A stretch of DNA of 64,000 nt, taken from Agromyces soli. GTDB taxonomy: Bacteria; Actinomycetota; Actinomycetes; Actinomycetales; Microbacteriaceae. Made by a program: the position numbers and the translations under genes. The stretch spans positions 1-64,000 of the forward strand of contig NZ_CP094533.1 in NCBI RefSeq assembly GCF_022811605.1, read 5' to 3'. The first letter of the stretch is position 1. Every line of letters starts with the position of its first letter. The notes under the pieces are model-generated. The model was given only the letters and a program-made list of their open reading frames with translations, ran no database searches and was not told where the DNA came from. Shown here piece after piece: positions 55,073-62,634 of this stretch.

Positions 55073-56332
55073 ATGCGCAGCTACGCCGAACACCGTCGTG
55101 CGGTCACCGAGCTGCTCGCCCCGCTCGAGTCCCGGCTCGACGCCGAGCACGCGAACCTCTCCGGCGGCGACGCGCTCGGTCGCGTGCTGGCCGCCGACGT
55201 CGTCTGCCCGATCGAGCTGCCCGGCTTCGACAACTCGCAGATGGACGGCTACGCCCTCCGCGCCGCCGAGCTCGCCGGCGCCGCGCCCGGCTCCCCCGTG
55301 CGACTGCCGATCGGCCCGACGAGCGCCGCGGGCGACCACGTCTTCGAGCTCGCCCCTGGCACCGCCTCGCCCGTGATGACCGGCGCGCCCATCCCCCGCG
55401 GCGCGGACGCCGTCGTGCCCATCGAGGCCGCGGATCCACCATCCTTCATCGGCATCTCCGGCGCGCGCCACGACTCGCCCGTGCAGGAGACGGTCGGCTT
55501 CGCCGCGCCGGTCGAGCCCGGGGCCTTCGTCCGCCGGGCGGGCAGCGATGTCGCCGCGGGCGCGCTCCTGCTCGCCGCAGGCACCCGGCTCGGCCCGGCG
55601 CAGCTCGGCGCCCTCGCGGCCGCCGGCGTGACGGCGTTCCCGGTGCGGCGACGGCTGCGCGTGCTGCTCGTCTCGACCGGGCACGAGCTGCGACCCCCCG
55701 CGGCCGAGCTCCGGCCCGGCCAGATCCACGACGCCAACTCGACGATGCTCGGCGCAGCGCTGCGCGCCTGCGGCGCCGAGGTGGTCGAGGCGGTCTCCCC
55801 CGACGACGCCGCGTCCCTGCGCGAGGCCATCGCGGATGCCGCGGGCCGCGTCGACCTCGTCGTGACGAGCGGCGGCGTGAGCGAGGGCGCCTTCGAGGTC
55901 GTGCGGGAGGCGCTCGCCCCGCTCGGCGTCGCCTTCGAGAAGGTCGCGATCCAGCCCGGCGGCCCCCAGGGGCTCGGACTGGCGCGCTTCGACGACGAGG
56001 CCGCCCTCCCGGTCGTCGCCTTCCCTGGCAACCCGGTGAGCGCGCTCGTCTCCTTCGAGCTCTTCCTGCGACCCGTGCTGCGCCGCCTCGAGGGGCTCGC
56101 CCCCGACCGGCACCGGGCCACGCTCCCGCTCGCCCACGAGGTGGTGTCCCCGCTCGCGAAGCACCAGGTGCGCCGCGGCGTCGTCGACGGCGACGGCGCC
56201 GTCGAGGTCGGTGCACCCAGCTCGCACCTGCTGCACGCCTACGCGCAGGCGACCGTGCTCGTGCACCTGCCCGTGGGCGTCGACCGGCTCCCGGCCGGCG
56301 CGCCCGTCGACGTCTGGAGGATCGATGACTGA
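55073..56332 (+). CDS. moeA: Molybdopterin molybdenumtransferase MoeA
   Basis: A 419-aa protein inserting molybdate into adenylated molybdopterin. FDNSQMDGYALRAAEL, MTGAPIPRGADAVVPIE, VTSGGVSEGAFEVV and FPGNPVSALVSFELFLRP are diagnostic. The usual STGDEL reads STGHEL. Residues ~115-150 contain an irregular insert (RHDSPVQET). Overlaps moaC by 8 bp. Confidence 0.95.
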   Translation: MRSYAEHRRAVTELLAPLESRLDAEHANLSGGDALGRVLAADVVCPIELPGFDNSQMDGYALRAAELAGAAPGSPVRLPIGPTSAAGDHVFELAPGTASPVMTGAPIPRGADAVVPIEAADPPSFIGISGARHDSPVQETVGFAAPVEPGAFVRRAGSDVAAGALLLAAGTRLGPAQLGALAAAGVTAFPVRRRLRVLLVSTGHELRPPAAELRPGQIHDANSTMLGAALRACGAEVVEAVSPDDAASLREAIADAAGRVDLVVTSGGVSEGAFEVVREALAPLGVAFEKVAIQPGGPQGLGLARFDDEAALPVVAFPGNPVSALVSFELFLRPVLRRLEGLAPDRHRATLPLAHEVVSPLAKHQVRRGVVDGDGAVEVGAPSSHLLHAYAQATVLVHLPVGVDRLPAGAPVDVWRIDD

Positions 56333-56810
56333 CGAGACCGCTTCCGGCCTCACGCACCTGCGCGCCGACGGCTCGGCGCACATGGTCGACGTGACCGACA
56401 AGGCCGTCACCCGGCGCACCGCGAGCGCGCAGGCGGTGCTCGTCACCCGTGAGGACGTCGTCGCCCGCATCGCCGACGGCACCCTGCCGAAGGGCGAGGC
56501 GCTCGGCACCGCGCGCATCGCCGGCATCATGGCGGCGAAGCAGACCTCGGCACTCATCCCGCTGTGCCATCCGCTCCCCCTCACGAAGCTCGCCGTCGAC
56601 TTCGAGCCGGCCGGCGACCGCGTGCGCGTCGTCGCCACGGCGACGACGAACGGCGTGACCGGCGTCGAGATGGAGGCGCTCACCGCCGCGAGCATCGCGG
56701 CCCTCACCCTCTACGACATGATCAAGGCCGTCGACCACGAGGCCGTCATCACCGACGTCTGCGTGCTCGCGAAGTCGGGCGGCAAGCGCGGCGAGTGGAG
56801 CCGCGCGTGA
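56325..56810 (+). CDS. moaC: Cyclic pyranopterin monophosphate synthase MoaC
   Basis: A 161-aa enzyme completing cPMP formation after MoaA. Seen: MVDVTDKAVTRRTA, AAKQTSALIPLCHPLPLTK, TNGVTGVEMEALTAAS, LYDMIKAVD and KSGGKRGEW, all invariant MoaC motifs with the catalytic Lys pair. Confidence 0.97.
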   Translation: MTDETASGLTHLRADGSAHMVDVTDKAVTRRTASAQAVLVTREDVVARIADGTLPKGEALGTARIAGIMAAKQTSALIPLCHPLPLTKLAVDFEPAGDRVRVVATATTNGVTGVEMEALTAASIAALTLYDMIKAVDHEAVITDVCVLAKSGGKRGEWSRA

Positions 56811-57304
56811 GCGCGGGCAGCCGGCACGGCGCGCACGCGGTCGTCATCGTCTCCTCCACGCGGGCCGCGGCCGGCGTCTACGAAGACCGCACCGGCCCGG
56901 TGATCGCCGAGTGGCTGCGCGAGCGCGGCTTCGCCGTCGAGGGGCCGGTCGTCGTCGCCGACGGTCCGGACTTCGCGATCGCCCTCGACACGGCGCTGGC
57001 GACGAGCCCGGCCGTCGTCGTCTCCACGGGCGGCACGGGCATCGCCCCCGGCGACACGGTGCCCGAGGCGACCGCCGCCGTGCTCGACCGCGAGCTGACC
57101 GGCTTCGCCGAGGAGCTCCGCCGCCGCGGCGCGGCCAGCACTCCGACGGCGCTGCTCAGCCGAGGACGCGCCGGCATCGCCGCCGGGGCGCTCGTGGTGA
57201 ACCTGCCCGGCTCATCGGGCGGCGTGCGCGACGGGCTCGAACTGCTCGACGAGGTGCTCGACCACGTGCTCGACCAGCTCGCGGGCGGCGATCACCCCGC
57301 CTGA
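56807..57304 (+). CDS. mog: Molybdopterin adenylyltransferase (MogA/MoaB family)
   Basis: A 165-aa protein activating molybdopterin by adenylation. VVIVSSTRAAAGVYEDRTGPVI, VSTGGTGIAPGDTVPEAT and LPGSSGGVRDGLEL are the conserved motifs. GTG start overlaps the moaC stop by 4 bp; the 3' end overlaps the PAP2 gene by 13 bp on the other strand. Confidence 0.93.
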   Translation: MSAGSRHGAHAVVIVSSTRAAAGVYEDRTGPVIAEWLRERGFAVEGPVVVADGPDFAIALDTALATSPAVVVSTGGTGIAPGDTVPEATAAVLDRELTGFAEELRRRGAASTPTALLSRGRAGIAAGALVVNLPGSSGGVRDGLELLDEVLDHVLDQLAGGDHPA

Positions 57305-58041
57305 GGCGGGGCGGCGCCGGCCGAGGCATCCCGCCGTCGGTGCCAGCGCTGCCGCTCCTGCTCGAGCGGACGGGCGAGGATCGCCCACACGACGAGCGCG
57401 ACCCCGACGCCGACGAGCGCTCCCGCGATCGTGTCGGTGAGCCAGTGCACCCCGAGGTAGGTACGGGTGAACGCCATCAGCAGCGTGTACGCGACGCCGA
57501 GCGCCCACACCCAGACCCGCGGCGCGATGATGCCGACGACCACGGCGATCGTCGCGGCGTTCGCCACATGCCCCGACGGGAATGAACCGAAATCGCTCGT
57601 GACCAGCATGTCCTCAGGCCGGGCGCGCCCGAACAGGTGCTTCAGCAGCTGCACCACGCCCGCGCTCGCCGCCGAGGCCAGCAGGAAGAACGCGGCACCC
57701 CAGGGTCTGCGGCAGAGCAGCAGCACGACCGCGCCGCCGAGGGGCACGACGAAGACGCCGATCGCGCCGCCGCCGAGGCGGTTCATCGTGAACGCGACGG
57801 CGTCGCCGAACGCGCCGCGCAGCTCGATCACCTCGCCGGCCCAGCTCTCGTCGACGCCGATGATGCCGTTGCGCACCGCGATCAGGCCGCCGAGGAGCAC
57901 CGCCACCAACAGGACGCCGACCCCCGCGGCGACGATGACCCGCCGGTGCAGGCGGCGGGCCGCCGGGGCATCCGCCTGGTCCGTGCTGCGCAGCACCCCG
58001 GCCGGGCCGGGTCCGGGGTCGCTCGACTCGTCGTGGGCCAT
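57292..58041 (-). CDS. PAP2-family phosphatase
   Basis: A 249-aa membrane phosphatase with 5-6 TM segments. The three motifs are KHLFGRARP, FPSGH and RTYLGVHWLTD, the full lipid-phosphatase signature, with the catalytic His in the second and third. Substrates are likely undecaprenyl or phosphatidyl phosphates at the outer face of the membrane. Convergent with mog. Confidence 0.92.
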   Translation of the reverse strand: MAHDESSDPGPGPAGVLRSTDQADAPAARRLHRRVIVAAGVGVLLVAVLLGGLIAVRNGIIGVDESWAGEVIELRGAFGDAVAFTMNRLGGGAIGVFVVPLGGAVVLLLCRRPWGAAFFLLASAASAGVVQLLKHLFGRARPEDMLVTSDFGSFPSGHVANAATIAVVVGIIAPRVWVWALGVAYTLLMAFTRTYLGVHWLTDTIAGALVGVGVALVVWAILARPLEQERQRWHRRRDASAGAAPPQAG

Positions 58042-58064
58042 GCGCCCACGCTAGCCGCCCGGGC

Positions 58065-59348
58065 TCAGTCGCCGAGCGGCGGCACGCTGCGCGGGCGCAC
58101 GAGCGCCCACAACGCGACGATCGCGACCAGGGCCGCCGCGGTCATCACGATCGCCATGGGCACGGCGCTGCCGACGCCCATCAGACCGATGAGCGGCGAG
58201 ATGAGGCCGGCGAGCCCGAAGTTCAGCGCGCCGAGCAGCGAGGCCGCCGTGCCCGCCTCGTTGCCGTGCGAGGCGAGCGCGAGGATCTGCACCGCCGGGA
58301 ACGAGAAGCCGCACGCCATGATGAACAGGAACAGCGGCACGATGGTGCCCCAGAGGCCGGCGCCGGTGAGGTCGAGCACCGCGATCGCGATGGCCGAGCC
58401 GAGCAGCACGAGCGTCGTCACCGCGAGGATCCACTGCGGTTGCACCCGGCCGCGCATGAGTCGCGAGCTCGTCTGCACGCCGATGATGATGCCGACCGAG
58501 TTCACGCCGAAGAGCAGCCCGTACTGCTGCGCCGTGAAGCCGTGCACCTCCTGGAACAGGAACGAGGAGGTCGAGAGGTAGCCGAACAGGCCCGTGAACA
58601 CCATGCCGCCGACGAGCGCGGCGCCGAGATACACGCGGTCGCGGAACAGGGCGCGGTAGCGCTCGCGCATCGTCGAGTGCCCCGCGGCGTGGCGGCGCTG
58701 CTTCGGCAGCGTCTCGACGATGAGGAAGGCGACGCAGAGCACGACGACGACGCCGTAGGCGGCGAGCACCCAGAAGACGCCGCGCCAGTCCATCACCTGC
58801 AGCAGCTGCGAACCGATGACGGGCGCGAGCACCGGCGCGAGTCCGTTGACGAGCGCGAGGCGCGAGAGCATGCGCACGAGCGGCTTGCCGCCGAACAGGT
58901 CGCGCACCATCGCCATCGCGACGACGCCGCCGGCCGCCGCGCCGAAGCCCTGCAGCAGGCGGAACACCGCGAGCCAGGTGATGTCCGGCGCGAACGCGGC
59001 GCCGACCGAGGCCGCGATGTGCAGCAGGGTCGAGAGGATGAGCGGCAGCCGCCGACCGACCTTGTCGCTCCACGGCCCGACGATGAGCTGTCCGAAGCCG
59101 AAGCCGATCATCGTGCCGGTGAGCGTCAGCTGCACGGCCGCCGCGCCGACACCGAGCTCAGACTGCAGCACGGGGAACGCCGGCAGGTAGAGGTCGACGG
59201 TGAACGGCCCGAGCGCGGTGAGCGCGCCGAGCACGAGCACGTAGACGAGGCGCTGGCGGCGGCTCAGGCGGTCGCCGGGGTGCGCGCTGACGGAGGACAC
59301 CGAGCCGGTGTCATCGGGGCGGATGATCGGGATGGAGGCGGTGGACAT
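58065..59348 (-). CDS. Bcr/CflA-family MFS drug exporter
   Basis: A 427-aa 12-TM exporter: ALGPFTVDLYLPAFPVLQSELG (TM1 motif of the DHA1 Bcr/CflA group), GQLIVGPWSDKVGRRLPLI (motif A), MVRDLFGG and LAPVLAPVIGSQLL (motif C-like). AGGGAG lies 4 nt before the start. A palindrome lies about 170 bp upstream. Confidence 0.9.
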   Translation of the reverse strand: MSTASIPIIRPDDTGSVSSVSAHPGDRLSRRQRLVYVLVLGALTALGPFTVDLYLPAFPVLQSELGVGAAAVQLTLTGTMIGFGFGQLIVGPWSDKVGRRLPLILSTLLHIAASVGAAFAPDITWLAVFRLLQGFGAAAGGVVAMAMVRDLFGGKPLVRMLSRLALVNGLAPVLAPVIGSQLLQVMDWRGVFWVLAAYGVVVVLCVAFLIVETLPKQRRHAAGHSTMRERYRALFRDRVYLGAALVGGMVFTGLFGYLSTSSFLFQEVHGFTAQQYGLLFGVNSVGIIIGVQTSSRLMRGRVQPQWILAVTTLVLLGSAIAIAVLDLTGAGLWGTIVPLFLFIMACGFSFPAVQILALASHGNEAGTAASLLGALNFGLAGLISPLIGLMGVGSAVPMAIVMTAAALVAIVALWALVRPRSVPPLGD

Positions 59349-59520
59349 GGGCTCCCTGGACGGATGCGGCGGCTGGGCGCGGGCGGCGGTGCTGGATGGG
59401 CGGTGCTGGCCGGGCGGGCCGGGCGAGCCCGCCGGGATCGGATCCGGCGTGCCGGGCCCTGGGCTCGAATCGCGCACGGGTCGAGTGCCCGCGCCCGGGT
59501 CGCCGACGGCGTCCGCGGTA

Positions 59521-59534
59521 TCGAATCGATTCGA
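59521..59534. promoter_or_regulatory. Palindrome upstream of the Bcr/CflA exporter
   Basis: TCGAATCGATTCGA is a perfect 14-bp palindrome next to a minus-strand TAGCAT hexamer (59544-59549), fitting a repressor site at the exporter promoter. The 580-bp gap 59349-59928 contains this site and the repeat array that follows it but no credible gene. Confidence 0.5.
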
Positions 59535-59559
59535 GATCGTCCATGCTAGCGCATCCCCG

Positions 59560-59855
59560 CTCACAGAACTCAGGAACTTCCCCGGGCTGCCCGGCCCCTC
59601 CCCGCTCGCACAACTCAGGAACGCCCCCATCCGCCCGGCCCCTCCCGCTCGCACAACTCAGGAACCACCGGCCGCCGACCTGGGCTTTCGGCATCCACGC
59701 CGCCCGTATCCGCCAGATGTTCCTGAGTTCTGCAGGGCAGCCGGCGGGGGCGTTCCTGAGTTGTGATGGGCGGGGGGGGCAGCCGACGGGGGCGTTCCTG
59801 AGTTGTGGTGGGCGGGGCAGGGCAGCGGGGCGGGGGCGTTCCTGAGTTCTGTGCG
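59560..59855. repeat. Seven-copy GTTCCTGAGTT(G/C)TG array in opposed orientations
   Basis: Three copies read as CAACTCAGGAAC-type on the plus strand (59560-59577, 59605-59622, 59648-59665), then four as GTTCCTGAGTT(G/C)TG (59719, 59752, 59794, 59838). Starts are 43-45, 71 and 33-44 bp apart, with related G/C-rich spacers, so the halves form one large imperfect inverted repeat. The same element occurs as a pair at 6523-6623. Confidence 0.9.
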
Positions 59856-59915
59856 GGGGCGAGGCGGCGGGCGGGGCGAGGCGGCGGCAGACCGGTGGCG
59901 CTCAGGCGGGGTGAG

Positions 59916-59928
59916 TAGGGTGGCGAAC
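59916..59928 (+). promoter_or_regulatory. Leaderless promoter of the Eis-like gene
   Basis: TAGGGT (59916-59921) ends 7 nt before the GTG at 59929, as at moaD and the HTH-Mop gene. Confidence 0.5.
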
Positions 59929-61290
59929 GTGTCGAGTGATTTCCGCGCCTTCCCCGCAGACCCCGCCACCGCTGCCCGCCTCGGCCGCCTCGGCCTCGAC
60001 TACCGCGTGCTCTCCCCCGACGATCACGAGGCGCTCACCGCCTGGTCGCAGGCCGAGCACCGCGGCTTCCACCACCCCCGGCCGACGCCCGAGACCCTCG
60101 AGCGCGAAGGCGCCCTGCTGCAGGACCGCCGGGTGCAGGGCGTCTACGATCCCGGGCTCGGCGACGCCATCCCCGTCGCGACGGTCGCGAGCTGGCCGAC
60201 GGGCCTCAGCGTCCCCGGCGGCCGCAGCGTCGACGGCTGGGCCGTCGCGGCCGTGACCGTCGCCCCGACGCACCGCCGCCGCGGCATCGCCAGAGCGATG
60301 ATGCAGGCCGAGCTCGCGAACGCCGTCACCGCGGGCGCCGCCGTCGCGGTGCTCACCGCCACCGAGGCGACGCTCTACGGCCGCTACGGCTACGCGCCCG
60401 CCGCGCGCGCGGCGACCCTCGAGATCGATCGTCGCCGGGTCGAGTGGGCCGGCGCCGAGGCGCCGGGCCGGGTGCGCTTCGTCACGGATGCCGCGGGATT
60501 CCGCCGCACGGCCGGGCAGATCGTGCGCCGCCAGGTCGCCCGCACGCCCGGCGAGATCGACCGCTGGCCGGCGCTCGTCGATCGCGTGCTCGGCCTCGAG
60601 GACCCCGCCGGCGAGCCGGCCAGGGCGACCCGTGTCGCCCGCTACGACGACGAACGCGGGCAGGCGCACGGCTTCGTCTCTTACCGCATCGCGCGCGACG
60701 GCATGGGCGCGGGCGTCCTCGAGTTCGACTTCCTGGCCGCCGCGAGCGACGAGGCCGAGGCGGCGCTGTGGCGCTTCCTGCTCGAGCAGGACTTCGTGTC
60801 GACCGTGCGCGCCCGCCTCCGCTCCATCGACGAGCCGCTCCGCTGGCTCCTCGCCGACCAGCGGGCGATCACGACGACCATCGGCGATCACCTCTGGCTG
60901 CGCATCCTCGACCCCGTCGCCGCCCTCGAGGCGCGCCGCTACGAGGGCCCGGGCTCGCTCGTGCTCGAGCTCGACGACCCGCTCGGCCACGCGGCCGGCC
61001 GCTACGCGCTCGAGGTCTCGGCGCGCGGGGTCGCGGAGGTCCAGAGGCTCGACGGCGGAGCGGATGCCTCGTCGACGACCCGCGCGGCGACGGCGCCGAC
61101 CCGCCGCTCGAAGCCCGCGCACGGCCTCCGGCTCGGTGTCGACGCCCTCGCCGCGATGTACCTCGGCGACGCCAGGGCGAGCCTGCTGGCCCGCGCCGGC
61201 CGCGTCGAGGAGACCGGGCCCGGCTCGCTCGCGGTCGCCGACCGCCTGTTCGCGACGAACCGCGCGCCCCGCCTCAGCATCTGGTTCTGA
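59929..61290 (+). CDS. Eis-like GNAT N-acetyltransferase
   Basis: A ~453-aa protein with the Eis layout: N-terminal GNAT domain (VAAVTVAPTHRRRGIARAMM, then LTATEATLYGRYGYAPAARAATLEI), a second degenerate GNAT region (RATRVARYDDERGQAHGFVSYRI and DQRAITTTIGDHLWLRILD) and a C-terminal sterol-carrier-like domain ending in Phe, whose carboxylate takes part in catalysis in Eis. Relatives acetylate aminoglycosides or other amines. GTG codons 3 and 6 positions earlier are alternative starts. Confidence 0.88.
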   Translation: MSSDFRAFPADPATAARLGRLGLDYRVLSPDDHEALTAWSQAEHRGFHHPRPTPETLEREGALLQDRRVQGVYDPGLGDAIPVATVASWPTGLSVPGGRSVDGWAVAAVTVAPTHRRRGIARAMMQAELANAVTAGAAVAVLTATEATLYGRYGYAPAARAATLEIDRRRVEWAGAEAPGRVRFVTDAAGFRRTAGQIVRRQVARTPGEIDRWPALVDRVLGLEDPAGEPARATRVARYDDERGQAHGFVSYRIARDGMGAGVLEFDFLAAASDEAEAALWRFLLEQDFVSTVRARLRSIDEPLRWLLADQRAITTTIGDHLWLRILDPVAALEARRYEGPGSLVLELDDPLGHAAGRYALEVSARGVAEVQRLDGGADASSTTRAATAPTRRSKPAHGLRLGVDALAAMYLGDARASLLARAGRVEETGPGSLAVADRLFATNRAPRLSIWF

Positions 61291-61333
61291 CGCCGCCCCG
61301 GCGGGCGAGGACGCACCCGCCGCGGCGCTCGCC

Positions 61334-62479
61334 TCAGCGGGCGTCCTGGCGCGGGAAGACGACCTTCTCGAGGATGATGATGATCGACGCCGCGACCGGG
61401 ATCGCGACGAGGGCGCCCAGCACCCCGCCGAGCGTGCCGCCCGCGACCGCCGCGATGACGACGAGGGCGCCGGGCACCGCGACCGCCTTGTTCATGATGC
61501 GCGGGCTGATGACGTAGGCCTCGACCTGCATGTACACGAGGTAGTAGATGGCGGCGGCGAGCGCCGTCACGGGCGAGGCCGCGAACGACACGAGCGAGAT
61601 GATGACCGCGCCCGTGAGCGTGCCGATGAGGGGCACGAGCGAGCAGAGGAACGCGACGAAGGCGAGCAGGATCGGCGCCGGCGCCCCGATGATCGTGAGG
61701 TAGATGAGGCTGAGCACGCCGTTCACGGCACCGAGGGTGACCTGGCCGATGACGTAGCGGCCGACGGCGCCGGTGATGTCGCCGGCGACGTCGAGGTAGG
61801 CGCGGCGCGAGCTGGCCGGCACGAAACGGGCCGAGGCGCGCTTCATGGAGCGCAGCGAGGCGAGGAAGTAGAGGGTGAGGATGAGCACGATCGTCGCGCC
61901 CGTGAAGCCGCCCGCGATGCCCGCGCCGACGGCGAGGAGGCCGCCGCCGAGCGAGCCGATGTGCGCCGGATCGCTCAGCCAGTCGCCGATCGCCTGAATG
62001 GCCTGGTCGATCGAGTCGCCGCCCGTGAGTCCGTTGATCCAGCTCACGAGCTGGCTCTCGCGCACCGCGACGACGATGCGGTCCCAGTCGTTGACGATGC
62101 GGGTGCTCTCGGTGATGACGATCGGCACGATGGTCGCGATCAGACCGACGAAGAGTCCGATCACCACGGCGAAGACGATCAGGATCGCGGCCCAGCGGGG
62201 CAGGCCGCGCCGCTGCATCCAGCTGACCACCGGGTCCAGGCCGAGCGCCAGGAACAGCGCGAGCGCCACGTAGAGGATGACGGTGGAGAGCTGGCCGACG
62301 ATGCCGCCGAGCGCGAGCGCGACGAGCACGCCCAGCGTCGCGGTGAAGCCGATCCGGAACGCGTTGACGCGGAACGACGGCAGCTCGACCACGTCGGCCG
62401 GCCTGCTCGTGGCGTCGCGCACGGTGGCCTCGGCCTTCGCCTGGCCGGAGGCCGATCGGGACTTCGACGGGATCCGCAT
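61334..62479 (-). CDS. AI-2E family transporter
   Basis: A 381-aa membrane protein with about 8 TM segments of the TqsA/YdiK family. Seen: LDPVVSWMQRRGLPRWAAILIVF, GRYVIGQVTLGAVNGVLSLIYL and FLCSLVPLIGTLTGAVI (conserved P-L-I-G-T). Some members export the AI-2 signal, others sodium or metabolites, so function is open. Confidence 0.9.
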   Translation of the reverse strand: MRIPSKSRSASGQAKAEATVRDATSRPADVVELPSFRVNAFRIGFTATLGVLVALALGGIVGQLSTVILYVALALFLALGLDPVVSWMQRRGLPRWAAILIVFAVVIGLFVGLIATIVPIVITESTRIVNDWDRIVVAVRESQLVSWINGLTGGDSIDQAIQAIGDWLSDPAHIGSLGGGLLAVGAGIAGGFTGATIVLILTLYFLASLRSMKRASARFVPASSRRAYLDVAGDITGAVGRYVIGQVTLGAVNGVLSLIYLTIIGAPAPILLAFVAFLCSLVPLIGTLTGAVIISLVSFAASPVTALAAAIYYLVYMQVEAYVISPRIMNKAVAVPGALVVIAAVAGGTLGGVLGALVAIPVAASIIIILEKVVFPRQDAR

Positions 62480-62634
62480 GCTCCGACCGTAGCCGCGCCC
62501 GGCACGTCGCGGAAGGTCCCCCGCGGCGAGTTGACAGGCCGAATCTCCTGTGCTCGGAATGAACGGGCGCCGACCGCGTTGACCTCAGGGGGAAGTGCGC
62601 CCGTGGGCGACGCGCGCCCGCCGGAAGGAGCACC

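Noticed and set aside
59311..59694. Minus-strand frame through the GTTCCTGAGTT repeats giving repeated ELCERG/SCASG peptides
   Set aside because: The peptide repeat only reflects the DNA repeat; no start signal, no conserved domain, and other frames are equally open.
59560..59855. CRISPR array
   Set aside because: Repeats change orientation halfway, are only 14-18 bp, spacers are related to each other, and there are no cas genes.
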